Assembly: GCF_003255815.1 (NCBI RefSeq)
Contig: NC_037682.1
Span: 17,677,588-17,741,587 of the forward strand
Direction of reading: 5' to 3'
Length of the DNA stretch: 64,000 nucleotides
Source of the DNA: Theropithecus gelada
Lineage: Eukaryota; Chordata; Mammalia; Primates; Cercopithecidae
Position numbers and translations under genes: made by a program
The notes under the pieces: generated by a model
The model's input: the letters and a program-made list of their open reading frames with translations, nothing else
Database searches by the model: none
What the model was told of the DNA's origin: nothing
Shown here: positions 42,391 to 53,130 of the stretch, piece after piece
Position numbering within the stretch: the stretch's first letter is position 1
Layout: the number at the start of each line of letters is the position of its first letter

Positions 42391-42625
42391 GGAAGGAAAG
42401 AAGGAAGGAAGGAAGGAAGGAAGGAAGGAAGGAAGGAAGGAAGGAAGGAAGGAAGGAGAAGGGGAAGGGGAAGGGGAAGGGAAGGGAAGGAAAAGGGGAA
42501 GGGGAAGGGAAGGGAAAGGAAGGAAGGAAGGAAGGAAGGAAGGGAAGAGAGGAGGGAAGGGGAAGGGAGGGAAGAGAGGAAGAAAAAGAGGGAGGGAGGA
42601 AGGAAGAGAGGAAGAAAGGAAGAAC
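42378..42625. repeat. GGAA microsatellite and polypurine tract
   Basis: About 13 uninterrupted GGAA units at 42403-42456, then (GGGGAA)n, (GGGAA)n and mixed purines to 42617. Nearly 250 bases are purine only on this strand. Confidence 0.97.
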
Positions 42626-42750
42626 TGCAGCATTTCTCATTCAGGTAGCGAAGGAATTGAGGAGACTGAGAAGTGGCCAGAGAGATAGGAAAAGAAAAGC
42701 CAGGCACATGAAGGATAACAGAAGTGTAGAGAGAAAAGCAATGTTTGTTT

Positions 42751-43044
42751 GTTTTTTTTTTGAGAGGGAGTTTTGCTCTTGTTGCCCAGGCTGGAGTGCA
42801 GTGGTGCAATCTTGGCTCACTGCAACCTCCACCTCCCAGGTTCAAGCAATTCTCCTGCCTCAGACTCCCAAGTAGCTGGGATTACAGGCACGCGCCACCA
42901 CACTCAGCTAATTTTTGTATTTTTAGTAGAGATGGGGTTTCACCATGTTGACCGGGCTGGTCTCAAACTCCTAACCTCAGGTGATCCGCCAGCCTAGGCC
43001 CTCCAAAGTGCTGGGATTACAGGTGTGAGCCACCATGCCTAGCC
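42751..43044 (-). mobile_element. AluS, antisense
   Basis: TTTTTTTTTGAGAGGGAG to CATGCCTAGCC. Confidence 0.93.
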
Positions 43045-43045
43045 A

Positions 43046-43325
43046 GCATTTTTTTTTTTTTCTGGTGGTGAAATATACATAACAAAAATTAACATTTTTA
43101 ACTATTTTAATGAAGTGTATGGCTCTGTAGCACTAAATACATTCATACTGTTGTGCACCCATCACCACCATCCATCTCCAGAACTTTTTCCATCTTCCCA
43201 CAGTGAAACTCTGTACCCATTAAGCACGAACTCCGCCTTCCCACCTCCCTCCAGCTCTTGGCGACTCCCATTTTACTTCTGTCTCTATGCATTTGCCTAT
43301 TCTAGGTATTTCATATAAGGGGATC
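43046..43325 (-). mobile_element. L1M fragment, antisense
   Basis: GTGGTGAAATATACATAACA, CACCACCATCCATCTCCAGA and ATTTGCCTATTCTAGGTATT are the L1M 3' region in reverse. 43326-43639 after it is unassigned. Confidence 0.85.
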
Positions 43326-43719
43326 GTACAGTATTGTCTCGTTGTGACTACCAGCATATCCACAGGTTTCAAGGTCCTATTTGGGGTCCCCATTCCTTCT
43401 CCTGTTAACTCTCTCTCTATAAATAATCTAGTCAATTTCCAAATTAAATATCACATGTAGGCTTCATGGGCAAGAGACCTGTGCAGTTACGTGGAGGTCT
43501 CTGTGCTTGGTTTGATGTTATCCTCTTGACATCTGGGAGTTATTAATAATTTTTAAACATGAGGCCATTTATCTTCATTTTGCACTGGGTCCCACAAATT
43601 ATGTCACCAGTCCCGCTCCCAGATGTGTGACTTTACCCTGGACTACTCTTTTGAGCGCTTGTCTCATATACCCAGATGTCTACTTGACATCTCCACTTGA
43701 ATGATTTAAAGACATGCCA

Positions 43720-43928
43720 GGCTGGGCACGGTGGCTCATGCCTGTAATCCCAGCACTTTGGGAGGCCAAGGTGGGAGGATAGATTGAAACTTGAAACCAG
43801 CCTTGATGACAAAGCAAGACTCTATTAAAAGTTTTTAAAAATCAGCTGAGTGCAGTGGCACATGACTGTGGTCCCAGCTACTCGGAGGATTGTTTGAGCC
43901 CAGAAGTTCAAGGTCACAGTGAACCCGA
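43720..43928 (+). mobile_element. Alu, shortened, first of a composite
   Basis: Left monomer plus a shortened right monomer ending GTTCAAGGTCACAGTGAA, joined directly to another Alu. Confidence 0.85.
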
Positions 43929-44200
43929 ATAGGTGCAGTGGGTCATGCCTGTAATCCCAGCACTTTGGGCAGCCAAGGGGGGCCTATCACTTGAGGTTAG
44001 GAGTTTGAGACCAGCCTGGCCAACATGGTGAAACCTCATCTCTACTAAATTAGGTGGGCGTGGTGGCATGTGCCTGTAATCCCAGCTACTTGGGAGGCTG
44101 AGGCAAGAGGATTGCTTGAATCCAGAAGGTGGAGGTACCAGTGAGCCAAGATTGCACCATCTTGTCTCAAATGAATAACTAAGTAAATAATAAAAATAAA
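43929..44200 (+). mobile_element. Alu, second of a composite
   Basis: ATAGGTGCAGTGGGTCATGC to CTTGTCTCAAATG. AAAGACAT lies before the first and after the second Alu (43705, 44211), so the pair shares one duplication. Confidence 0.85.
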
Positions 44201-44288
44201 TTTAAAAAATAAAGACATCTGAAAATTAACATATCAAAAAAAAATAAAACAAAAAACTAACATATCAACATATCCAAAAGTAAGTTCT

Positions 44289-44588
44289 TCTTTTTTTTTT
44301 TTTTTTTTTTGAGACGGAGTCTCGCTGTGCTCCCAAGCTGGAGTGCAGTGGCCTGATCTCGGCTCACTGCAAGCTCCGCCTCCCGGGTTCACGCCATTCT
44401 CCCGCCTCAGCCTCCCAAGTAGCTGAGACTACAGGCACCCGCCACCACGCCCGGCTAGTTTTTTGTATTTTTAGTAGAGATGGGGTTTCACTATGTTAGC
44501 CAGGATAGTCTCGATCTCCTGACCTCGTGATCCACCCGCCTCGGCCTCCCAAAGTGCTGGGATTACAGGCTTGAGCCACCGCGCCCGG
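44289..44588 (-). mobile_element. AluY, antisense
   Basis: T22 and full dimer. AGTTCTT precedes and follows it. Confidence 0.95.
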
Positions 44589-44596
44589 CTAGTTCT

Positions 44597-44898
44597 TTTT
44601 TTATTTTATTTATTTTGAGACAGAGTTTTGCTCTTGTTGCCCAGGCTGGAGTGCAGTGGCACAATCTCAGCTCACTGCAACCTCCACCCCCTGGGTTCAA
44701 GTGATTCTCATGCCTCAGCCTCCCAAGTAACTGGGATTACAGGCACCTGCCACCACACCTGGCTAATGTTTTGTATTTAGGAGATACGGGGTTTCACCAT
44801 GTTGGTCAGGCTGGTCTTGAACTCCTCACCTCAGGTGATCCACCCACCTCAGCCTCCCAAAGTGCTGGGGTTACAGGTGTGAGCCACTGCTCCTGGCC
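44597..44898 (-). mobile_element. AluS, antisense, same target
   Basis: TTTTTATTTTATTTATTTTG tail and full dimer. The next L2 text again begins TTAGTTCTT. Confidence 0.93.
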
Positions 44899-45240
44899 CA
44901 AAACTTAGTTCTTAATCTTCTCCTCTAATCTGTACTCCATCATTCTCTCCCACTATTCCAACCAAAAACCTGGGAGCCATACCTTCCTCCTCTTTCCCCC
45001 ATTCTCTCCTACCCCATCCAACCCACCAATAAGTCAGAAGGATTGTACTTCAAAAGTATGTTTCAGATTCATCCACTTCTCTCCAGTCAGCTACCCTGCG
45101 CTGAGCAACTATCAGTTCTCATCTGGACTCCTGTAGACTCCTAGCTGGTGTCCCTACCTTACTCTGGCTCCTTCCTCAAAGCTAAAAATGGTTATTTTCC
45201 ATATGGAATCTACATGCTGTTTTAAAATAAATCATAATGT

Positions 45241-45515
45241 AATGGCTCATGCCTGTAATCCCAGCACTTTGAGAAGCTGAGAGTGGCAGATCACCTGAGG
45301 TCAGGCGTTTAAGACCAGCCTGGCCAACATGGCAAAACCCCGTCTCTACTAAAAATACAAAAATTAGCCAGGTGTGGTGGCAGGCACCTGTAATCCCAGC
45401 TACTCAGAAGGCTGAGGCAGGAGAATCACTTGAACCCGGGAGGTGGAAGTTACAGTGAGCTGAGATTGTGCCACTGCACTCCAGCCTGGGTAACAAGAGC
45501 AAAACTCCGTCTCAA
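45241..45515 (+). mobile_element. 5'-truncated Alu
   Basis: Starts at TGGCTCATGCCTG. AAATAAATCATAATGT at 45224 and 45525 is an exact duplication, so truncation occurred on insertion. Confidence 0.93.
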
Positions 45516-45778
45516 ATAAAATGAAATAAATCATAATGTGATTCTGCCATGCTCCTGCATCAGCCTTCCAGTGGCTCTCCTTACGTTAGAATAAAACTCC
45601 TACAAGGAGAGCCCTGTGTGAACTGACCTCTCACTGCCCCTTCATTTCTCCCTTACATCCTTCCCCTCCCCAAGATGGCATGGAGGGCTTTTAGTTCCCC
45701 CATGCACTGGCCTCTCCCCTGGCTTAGAATGCACACTGCCTGCCTGGAAGCCAACTCCCACCTCTCTTCAGTGCCTTT

Positions 45779-46075
45779 TTTTTTTTTTTTTTTTGAGATG
45801 GAGTCTCGCTCTGTGGTCAGGCTGAAGTACAGTGACGTGATCTTGGCTCACTGCAACCTCCACCTCCCAGGTTCAAGTGACTCTCCTGCCTCAGCCTTCC
45901 AAGTAGCTAGGATTATAGGCACACACCACCAAACCTGGCTAATTTTTGTATTTTTAGTAGAGACGGAATTTCACCATGTTGGCCAGGCTGGTTTCGAACT
46001 CCAGACCTCAGGTGATCCGCCCGCCTCGGCCTCCCAAAGTGCTGGGATTACAGGCGCGAACCACTGCGCCCGGGC
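45779..46075 (-). mobile_element. AluS, antisense
   Basis: T17, full dimer ending TGCGCCCGGG, inside L2. Confidence 0.93.
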
Positions 46076-46098
46076 CCTTTCATCATTTTTTTTTCTCT

Positions 46099-46165
46099 CT
46101 CTCTTTTTTGTTTTGTTTTGTTTTGTTTTGTTTTGTTTTGTTTTTGTTTTGTTTTGTTTGCCTAA
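46099..46165. repeat. (TTTTG)n array
   Basis: About eleven TTTTG units in the L2. No adjacent Alu tail explains it directly. Confidence 0.92.
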
Positions 46166-46215
46166 CTCACTCATCTGACAGGTCTCAGCTCAAATATCAT
46201 ATTCTGAAAGAAGTT

Positions 46216-46826
46216 GCTGCGTTCTTCTGGGTTCCCTAGTAAGTGAAGCCCAAGGCAAAGTGCTGCTGGCTACTGTTTCAATAGGGAAGACAAACGCAGG
46301 GAGCAGGAGAGAGGAATACACAGGGAGAAAAGCAGAGAAGGAGGAACAGCCAATGCGAGGATGCATGGGCCATCTCCCAATGCAACTGATTGCTTCATCT
46401 GCAGGACCACGTCCCCAACGAGTCTAATAGACTCTGTCTTGGGACCCTCCTTCAGAGGAGAGCAAAGGGAAAATATTACCCTCTGGCTCCTTTCTCCCAT
46501 TGCTCAAAGGCTCACCCGGAGGATGTGAACTCCACTGCATTTCCAGGCTGTGTATGTGTGGGCGTAGGCACTGAGAAGGCCTCCTGGTAGCATCAACAGG
46601 CCAGCACCAGAACAGAAAACAGAAACGTGAGGTACGGGCAGGAAGCAATGTCCTGTCAGGTTGCACCTGCATGAAATCAGGCAGAACCCACGCAGAGCTG
46701 GAGCAAGAGACAGGCGAAGCTGAGCAGATTGAAAGTGGAGCATAAAAATGATGGGACACCTTCCCTGACCTGCTCCAACTCCATCCAGGTCACCCTGTGC
46801 ATGCATTCTTTGAATAATGAATTAAA
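46216..46826. other. No recognised feature (610 bp)
   Basis: Balanced base composition, several frames of about 100 codons on the minus strand, none with a domain. Worth a library search as a possible unnamed repeat. Confidence 0.35.
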
Positions 46827-46998
46827 TTTTTTTTTTTTTTTGAGACAGAGTCTTACTCTGTCACCTGAGCGCAGTGGCGTGATCTCGGCTCACTACAAAA
46901 CCTCTGCCTCCTGGGTTCAAGCGATTCCTGGCCTCAGCCTCCCCACTAGCTGGGATTACAGGCATGTGTCACCACATCCAGCTAATTATTTTGTATTT
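46827..46998 (-). mobile_element. Alu right part, antisense (outer)
   Basis: T14 then GAGACAGAGTCTTACTCTG, stopping at the mid linker TTATTTTGTATTTTTATTTT where another Alu tail begins. Confidence 0.88.
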
Positions 46999-47035
46999 TT
47001 ATTTTTTATTTTATTTTATTTATTAATTTATTTAT

Positions 47036-47637
47036 ATTTTTGAGACGAAGTTTCTCTCTCGTCACACAGGCTGGAGTGCAATGGTGCGATCTCGGACCAC
47101 TGCAACCTCTGCCTCCCAGGTTCAGGCAATTCTCCTGCCTCAGTCTCCAGAGTAGCTGGAATTACAGGCGTCTGCCACCACGCCTGGCTAATTTATTTAT
47201 TTATTTATTTTTAAAGACAGAGTTTTGCTCTTGTTGCCCAGGCTAGAGTGCGATGGCATGATCTTGGCTCACTGTAACCTCCGCCTCCCAGGTTCAAGCA
47301 ATTCTCCTGCCTCAGCCTCTGGAGTAGCTGGGACTACAGGCGCCCGTCACCAAGCCTGGCTAATTTTTATATTTTCAGTAGATATGGGGTTTTGCCATGT
47401 TGGCCACGCCGGTCTCGAACTCCTGACCTCAGGTGATCTGCCCACCTTGGCCTCCCGAAGTGCTGGGATTACAGGGGTGAGCCACCACGCCCAACCCCAC
47501 TAATTTTTGTATTTTTAGTAGAGACGGGGTTTCACCATGTTGGCCAGGCTAATCTTGAACTCCTGACCTCAGGTGATCTGCTTGCCTCGGCCTCCCAAGG
47601 TGCTGGGATTACAGGCATGAGCCACCGCACCCAGCCT
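47036..47637 (-). mobile_element. Alu, antisense, interrupted by a further Alu
   Basis: 47036-47196 then 47498-47637. CTAATTT at the break on both sides is the inner Alu's duplication. Confidence 0.88.
47212..47497 (-). mobile_element. Innermost Alu of a nest
   Basis: (TTTA)n tail, AAAGACAGAGTTTTGCTCTT to CCACGCCCAACCCC. Complete. Confidence 0.92.
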
Positions 47638-48039
47638 CAAATAACTTCTGAATGCCTGCTAGGAGCCTATAAGTATATGAATGATGGTGACACAAAGGTG
47701 TACAAATAGATATAATTACTGCCCTCCTGGAACTTACATTTAAACAAAAGTGACTGTTAAAAAATTCACCGTGATAGTGACACGGCATTCCAGCCTGGGC
47801 AACAGAGCAAGACCCTGTCTCCAAAACAACAACAACAACAAAACCCCCAACACTCATTGTAATTATAAACTATAACAAATGTACATAAGAAACAGACAAG
47901 GGGTCGAGCAAGAGTGAGTACAAGACCACTGGGGCTGGGACTTGGGGAAGGAGGCATGAATGAACCCTGGAGGGAAGAACAGGAGCTGAGTCATGCAGGT
48001 CTTGTTACTTTCCTCGAAGACCTTATATTTTGTTTTCTT
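47638..48039. other. Unassigned with weak ancient-repeat text
   Basis: GAATGCCTGCTAGGAGCCTA and ACTGCCCTCCTGGAACTTAC hint at an ancient MIR/L2-group repeat. 47780-47850 has an Alu-tail-like piece (CAGCCTGGGCAACAGAGCAA) ending in (CAA)n. Confidence 0.5.
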
Positions 48040-48556
48040 TCATGATATTTATTTATGTGTGTCCTTAATTGCTTTATGTCTGTCTCCCTGCCTAGACTTG
48101 CAGCCCTATGAAATCAAGGGCCCACCAGTTCTTGTTCTCCCTGACATACCTACTACCTCAGCACAGGGCCTGCCTCCTAGACCCTCAGCAAATAAAAAAG
48201 TCAGTTTTGGCCAGGCACGGTGGCTCACACCTGTAATCCCAGCACTTTGGGAGGCCAAGGCGGGCGGATCACCTGAGGTCAGGAGTTCGAGACCAGCCTG
48301 GCCAACATGGTGAACCCCTGTCTCTACTAAAAATACAAAAATTAGCCAGGCATGGTGGCGGATGCCTGCAATCCCATCTATTCAGGAAGCTGAGGCAGGG
48401 AGAATCACTTGAACCTGGAAGGCGGAGGTTGCAATGAGCTGAAATCGCACTACTACATTCCAGCCTGAGCGACAGAGCAAGACTCCATCTCAAAAAAAAA
48501 GAAAAGTCAGCTTTGAATAAATCTGTTGAATGCAAATGAATGAATGAGCAGGTGCT
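48040..48556 (+). mobile_element. L2 3' end split by Alu
   Basis: TTGCTTTATGTCTGTCTCCC, GTTCTTGTTCTCCCTGACAT, then after the Alu AAATCTGTTGAATGCAAATG and the (TGAA)n L2 terminus. Confidence 0.8.
48209..48501 (+). mobile_element. AluS in L2
   Basis: Full dimer, duplication AAAAGTCAGYTTT at 48196 and 48502. Confidence 0.95.
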
Positions 48557-48778
48557 TGCTGAGGAGAGCAAGGACTTAAGGCTAATGGCATAAGACTCTC
48601 CTAATCAGATGCTTCCATCTCCATAACAAGGGTGACTAGTCAATGGGACCAGAAATTCTACAAGTATGTTGGCTGAGTCTTCCTCGTCAGTGCTTGAACG
48701 AACAGGAAATGTTCCATCTTCTGGTTTGATCAAATCTTTATTTCATGAACACATTCTTTCTTTCTATTTAAGACTTCT

Positions 48779-49083
48779 GGCCAGGCACAGTGGCTCACGC
48801 CTGTAATCCCAGCACTTTGGGAGGCCGAGGCGGGCAGATCATGAGGTCAGGAGTTCGAGACCAGCCTGACCAACATGGTGAAACCCCTTCTCTACTAAAA
48901 ATACAAAAATTAGCCAGGCGTGGTGGTGCACGCCTGTAATCCCAGCTACTCAGGAGCCTGAGGCAGGAGAATTGCTTGAATCTGGGAGACGGAGGTTGCA
49001 GCGAGCTGAGATCGCACCACTGCACTCCAGCCTGGGTGACAGAGCAAGACTCCATCTCAAAAAAAAAAAAAAAGAAAAGAAAA
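48779..49083 (+). mobile_element. AluS
   Basis: Full dimer, A15(GAAAA)n tail, AAGACKTCT on each side. Confidence 0.94.
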
Positions 49084-49159
49084 AAGACGTCTAATCAGCT
49101 TACATTTATGTCCTTGGAACCACATTATAGTTTCCAGAGGGGCTACGTAACCTGACTCT

Positions 49160-49199
49160 GATTCCCTGCATGTGTCAGTAGTGTGATGTAAGGCCTAAA

Positions 49200-49233
<34 letters not shown>

Positions 49234-49972
49234 ACAGAGTCTGGCTCTGTCGCCCAGGCTAGAGTGCAGCGGCACGATCTCAGCTCACTGCAAGCTCCAC
49301 CTCCCGGGTTCATGCCATTCTCCTGCTTCAGCCTCCTGAGTAGCTGGGACCACAGGCGCCCGCCACCAACGCCCGGCTGATTTTTTGTACTTTTAGTAGA
49401 GACGGGGTTTCACTGTGTTAACCGGGATGGTTTCGATCTCCTGACCTCGTGATCCACCCACCTCAGCCTCCCAAAGTGCTGGGATTACAGGCATTAGCCA
49501 CCGCGCCCGGCCCTAAAATCAATATTATGTGCTGTCTTGACATCTGGTGGAACTGGGTGTGGTGGGCCTTGAGTGACCTGACTGCAAGTTTTCCCCGCCA
49601 CTCTGCTCTGGTGGATAAGATCCTCTAGCCAGATAACCCACACTATCAAATGGACTGGCTGCAATTCCTGCTTCTTCCTGAGTAGCAGGTTTCAGTTCCC
49701 ATGGAACTTATTCAAGCAAGCCAATCACATCCTCCTTAAGAAATCAGGAAGCCCCTCACCCTCTTGATACTGCAAACTTGCCCCTTCCAGCCCCTGACAG
49801 TTCACTCTTTTCCAGGGTGTAACCGCCATGTGACTCTGTGAGGGGCAGAGTCCTCCCCTGCCTGAATCTATGTGACTAATAAACTGCTGTGGATCTCATC
49901 TGCCCAGTGTTGGGTGCCATGGGTTTGGCCATCTCCGTAACTCTAAGGCAAGCATCCCTCTCTCCCCAACAG
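49160..49972 (+). mobile_element. ERV LTR-like repeat, split by AluY
   Basis: After the AluY: CAAGCCAATCACATCCTCC, GGGGCAGAGTCCTCCCCTGC, then GTGACTAATAAACTGCTGTG (poly(A) signal) and a pyrimidine-rich end CTCTCCCCAACA, the layout of an LTR U3-R-U5. Family unknown. Confidence 0.5.
49204..49513 (-). mobile_element. AluY, antisense
   Basis: T26 tail and full dimer. Duplication CCTAAAATCAATWTT at 49192 and 49514. Confidence 0.95.
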
Positions 49973-50023
49973 ATAAGTAGGAGGTGATCAAAACAAGTAG
50001 TTTAATTTTTAGAGCGTATATCA

Positions 50024-50322
50024 GCCAGGTGCAGTGGCTCACGCCTGTAATCTCAGTGCTTTAGGAGACTGAGGCAGGCCGATAACTTGAGGCCAGGAGT
50101 TCGAGACCAGCCTGGACAACATGGTGAAATCGCTTTACTAAAAATACAAAAATTAGCTGGGTGTGGTGGCACATGCCTGTAATCCCAGCTACTCAGAAGG
50201 CTGAGGCATGAGAATCACTTGAACCTGGGAGGCAGAGGTTGCAGTGAGCCAAGATTAACCCACTGCACTCCAGCCTGAGCAACAGAGTAAGACTCCGTCT
50301 CAAAAAAAAAAAAAAAAAATTT
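50024..50322 (+). mobile_element. Alu
   Basis: CAGCCAGGTGCAGTGGCTCA to A17. Confidence 0.92.
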
Positions 50323-50689
50323 TTTTCAGAGGTCTATTAGTAAAGCGCATGTGCAGGTATCAAAGACCCAATAGAGTGGTTTAAACAAAACAAGTCTGTC
50401 CCCCTCCACAGTGAAGCAGCTCATTCCTCAATGTCATCAGAGGCCCAGCTCTTCTGTCTTGTAGCTCCCCCATCCCTAGGGCATGGCCCTCACCAAATGG
50501 TTCCTATGGTGGAATCAGTGCATCTCACTTGTTGGGATGTACCCAAGTTTACTTTATCCCCATAAAAAGAATTGCAAATGTCCCCAACTCCATGACTTAA
50601 GACCAGTTATAGAAGCTCAAAAATTAGATGTTCCAACATATTTCAAAACCTTAAACCCGAAAGCAGTTGGGACACCCAGCCCCTCAAAT
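50323..50689. other. Unassigned, possible ancient repeat
   Basis: GTATCAAAGACCCAATAGAG and CAGAGGCCCAGCTCTTCTGT feel like a dispersed repeat but I cannot name it. A 94-codon frame (50483-50767) runs into MIR and Alu. Confidence 0.35.
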
Positions 50690-51105
50690 GGAGTCTGGCA
50701 GAGTGACAGTATAGAATCATGGTTAAGGCTGCAAATTCTGGCCAGGTGCGGTGACTCACGCCTGTAATTCTAGCACTTTGGGAGGTGGAGGCAGACGGAT
50801 CACTTGAGGTCAGGAGTTTGAGACCAGCCTGGCCAACATGGTAAAACCCCATCTCTATTAAAAATACAAAATTAGCCCAGGGTGGTTGTGGGCACCTGTA
50901 ATCCCAGCTATTTGGGAGGCCGAGGCACAAGAATCGCTTGAACCTGGGAGGCAGAAGTTGCAGTGAGCCAAGATCACACTACTACACTCTAGCCTGGGCA
51001 AAAATAGGGAAACTCTGTCTCAAAAAAAAAAAAAAAAAAGGGTTGTGATGGATGTGTGCACCTAGCACAGAGCTGGGCACAGTGCAGGAATTCAATGAAT
51101 GGTAG
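50690..51105 (-). mobile_element. MIR SINE, antisense, split by Alu
   Basis: CAGTATAGAATCATGGTTAA before the Alu, CAGAGCTGGGCACAGTGCAG after it. Confidence 0.75.
50738..51040 (+). mobile_element. AluS in MIR
   Basis: GGCCAGGTGCGGTGACTCAC to A18. Confidence 0.93.
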
Positions 51106-51239
51106 ATCTGGTACTCCTTACCCCATTTGCTCAAAGAATTTGAAGAGGGTAGTAAATAAAATTCAAGATAGGGGGAATTTTGACCTAGTATATGACAGTG
51201 AGATGTATAAGTGTAGACACATTGAAAATGGCAAAGCCA

Positions 51240-51533
51240 GGCCGGGCGCGGTGGCTTACTCCTGTAATCCCAGCACTTCGGGAGGCTGAGGCAGGCAGAT
51301 TGCTTGAGCCCAGGAGTTTAATAAGACCAGCCTGTGCAATAAGGTGAAACCTTGTCTCTTGTCTCTAAAAAAAAAAACAACGAAAATTAGCTAGGCCTTG
51401 TGGCACATGCCTATAGTCCCAGCTACTCAGGAGGCTGAGGTGGAAGAAGTATTGAGCCTGGGAGGTCGAGGCTGTGGTGAGCCATGATAATGTCAGTGTA
51501 CTCCAGCCTGGGTGACAGAATGGGACCCTATGA
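51240..51533 (+). mobile_element. Alu whose tail became a polypurine tract
   Basis: Full dimer to GACCCTATGAAG. Left duplication AAATGGCAAAGCC (51226). The right copy AAATGGCCAAGCCT is only found at 51778, beyond the purine tract. Confidence 0.93.
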
Positions 51534-51779
51534 AGAAAGAAACAAAGAAAGAAAGAAAGAGAGAGAGAGAGGAAGGAAGGAAGGAAGGAAGGGGAGAGAG
51601 AAAGAAGAGAGAGAGAGAAAGAGAGAGAGAGAGAAAGAGAAAGAGGCAAGGAAGGAAGGAAAGAAGGAGAGAGAGAGAAGGGGAGGGGAGGAGGGGAAGG
51701 GAGGAGAGGGGAGGGGAAGGGAGGAGAGGGGAGGGGAAGGGAGGGGAGGGGGGGGGAGGGGAGGGGAGGAGAGAAGGAA
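51534..51779. repeat. Polypurine tract, GA/GGAA/GGGGA
   Basis: About 245 bases almost wholly A/G: (GAAA)n, (GA)n, (GGAA)n, then runs of GGGGA including G10 at about 51750. Mirror symmetry and G-runs make triplex or G-quadruplex formation plausible. Confidence 0.95.
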
Positions 51780-51827
51780 ATGGCCAAGCCTATATGTAGC
51801 TACCTTATGTGACTACCTTAAAGGAGA

Positions 51828-51930
51828 TTGTTGTGAGGATGAAATTAAATGAGTTAATATGTGTTAATGTTTAGCACCATGCCTGCCACATAGCAAATAC
51901 TATGTAAGTATGAGCAATTATAATTATTAT
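51828..51930 (-). mobile_element. MIR fragment, antisense
   Basis: TTGTTGTGAGGATGAAATTA and GCACCATGCCTGCCACATAG. Confidence 0.75.
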
Positions 51931-53130
51931 GGTCATCATATCTACAAGAGATTGATATTATTTACTTGTCCTTGGAATAGCCTGTGGGCATTTGTTACTT
52001 GCTGGTATTTAAATGTAAAATATCATAAATGTGACATTGTCTGTCTCTCTTAATAGAGTTTCCATGTATGAGGTAATTGGAATTTTACTACCCCCATTTG
52101 TGGCAGTTGAGTGAAATTGGCAATTGCTAACATTGTAAAAGAGACACAAACTGCCACCCAGCTGTGCTAGAAAACAAGGTCAAATTTTTTTAGAGTTCCT
52201 GACTGCCCAGGATTTTTCTTAAAGCTTTTCTGTAGAATTTTCAGTATAAAAATAGGTGTGAACTGTGTTCACTTTGTAAAGGAATGAGCCGGTCGCTGTA
52301 GGACCAAGACTGGTATTGTTCAGTGAACCAAATTCCTGTTCACTGATGTTTTGGGTTGGGCTGACCTTATGAACTGGATTTCTTTTCAAATGGGTGTATT
52401 TTTCCTTATTGCAAATTTCCTTCAATTCATCAGCAGAGATTCTAGCCACTCTGCTGGGAGCTTGTGACCCTGGTTTGGATGGCTTATGAACTTGCCTTTC
52501 AACAAATGCTTATTTATTTTTTTGTAGTTTCTGCTTGGCACTGCCCACTTTCCCTCTGGGACACCATCTTAGGTTCCTGTCACCACTCTCTGCTTTTGTC
52601 CCCTATGAATCACTTCCTTTGGGTCACTTGAGACTTTTCTCCTGTAGAAGAATCTCATCTTCATTAACAACCAAGTTGAAAAAGACCTTCCTAGATTACT
52701 GCTTTACCATTCATTCAGTGATTCCTGGGCTCCATGACTTGAATGCAATTCACACATTCGCTGCTTTATTTATCCATATTATAAGGATTGCCATGGTGCT
52801 CAAAAGGGCATTGCATTTTCTAATACAATCTTCACTGTACAGTGGGTAATCTGTGGCAAGCCTAGGTTTTATCAATGGAGCCATCTGCTGCCTTAAAGAA
52901 CTCACTTTTCTCTGGATTTTCTTATCCACAAAAGTCTATTTTACTTATTTATCTATACCCTATCTTCTTACAAGAAGAATCTGAGGGCTACTTATAAATA
53001 TACAAACACTATAGCAAGATAAAATAAATTTGAAATAGAAACCACATAGCAAGGGGAAAGTAAAGGTATAGAGGTAAGATGCAAGTCACGAAGTTTTTGC
53101 TATAGATGGTATAAAAGTTGGCTCAGAAAT
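51931..53130. other. No recognised feature (1.2 kb)
   Basis: Repeat-free to my eye. A 104-codon frame (52535-52849) and a 76-codon minus frame (52219-52449) lack domains, splice context or codon bias. Candidate for a conservation check. Confidence 0.4.

Larger units (their letters stand above)
43640..46215 (+). mobile_element. L2, long fragment, split by six Alus
   Basis: CAGATGTCTACTTGACATCT at 43674, CCTGGGAGCCATACCTTCCT at 44970, CTAGCTGGTGTCCCTACCTT at 45142, TTCCAGTGGCTCTCC near 45566, and AGGTCTCAGCTCAAATATCA at 46182. In L2 order over about 1.1 kb of L2 sequence. Confidence 0.8.

Noticed and set aside
42403..42620. CRISPR-like regular repeats
   Set aside because: Simple tetramer slippage with no unique spacers, in a primate genome.
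42297..42875. Long frames rich in EGKGR or SLPSFLPS
   Set aside because: Direct translations of the GGAA/polypurine array, no stop codons by composition.
46108..46165. TTTTG array as a regulatory array
   Set aside because: Ordinary simple repeat with no conserved motif spacing.
51365..51852. Frames of ERKKER type over 51.4-51.8 kb
   Set aside because: Polypurine repeat translation flowing from an Alu, not a coiled-coil gene.
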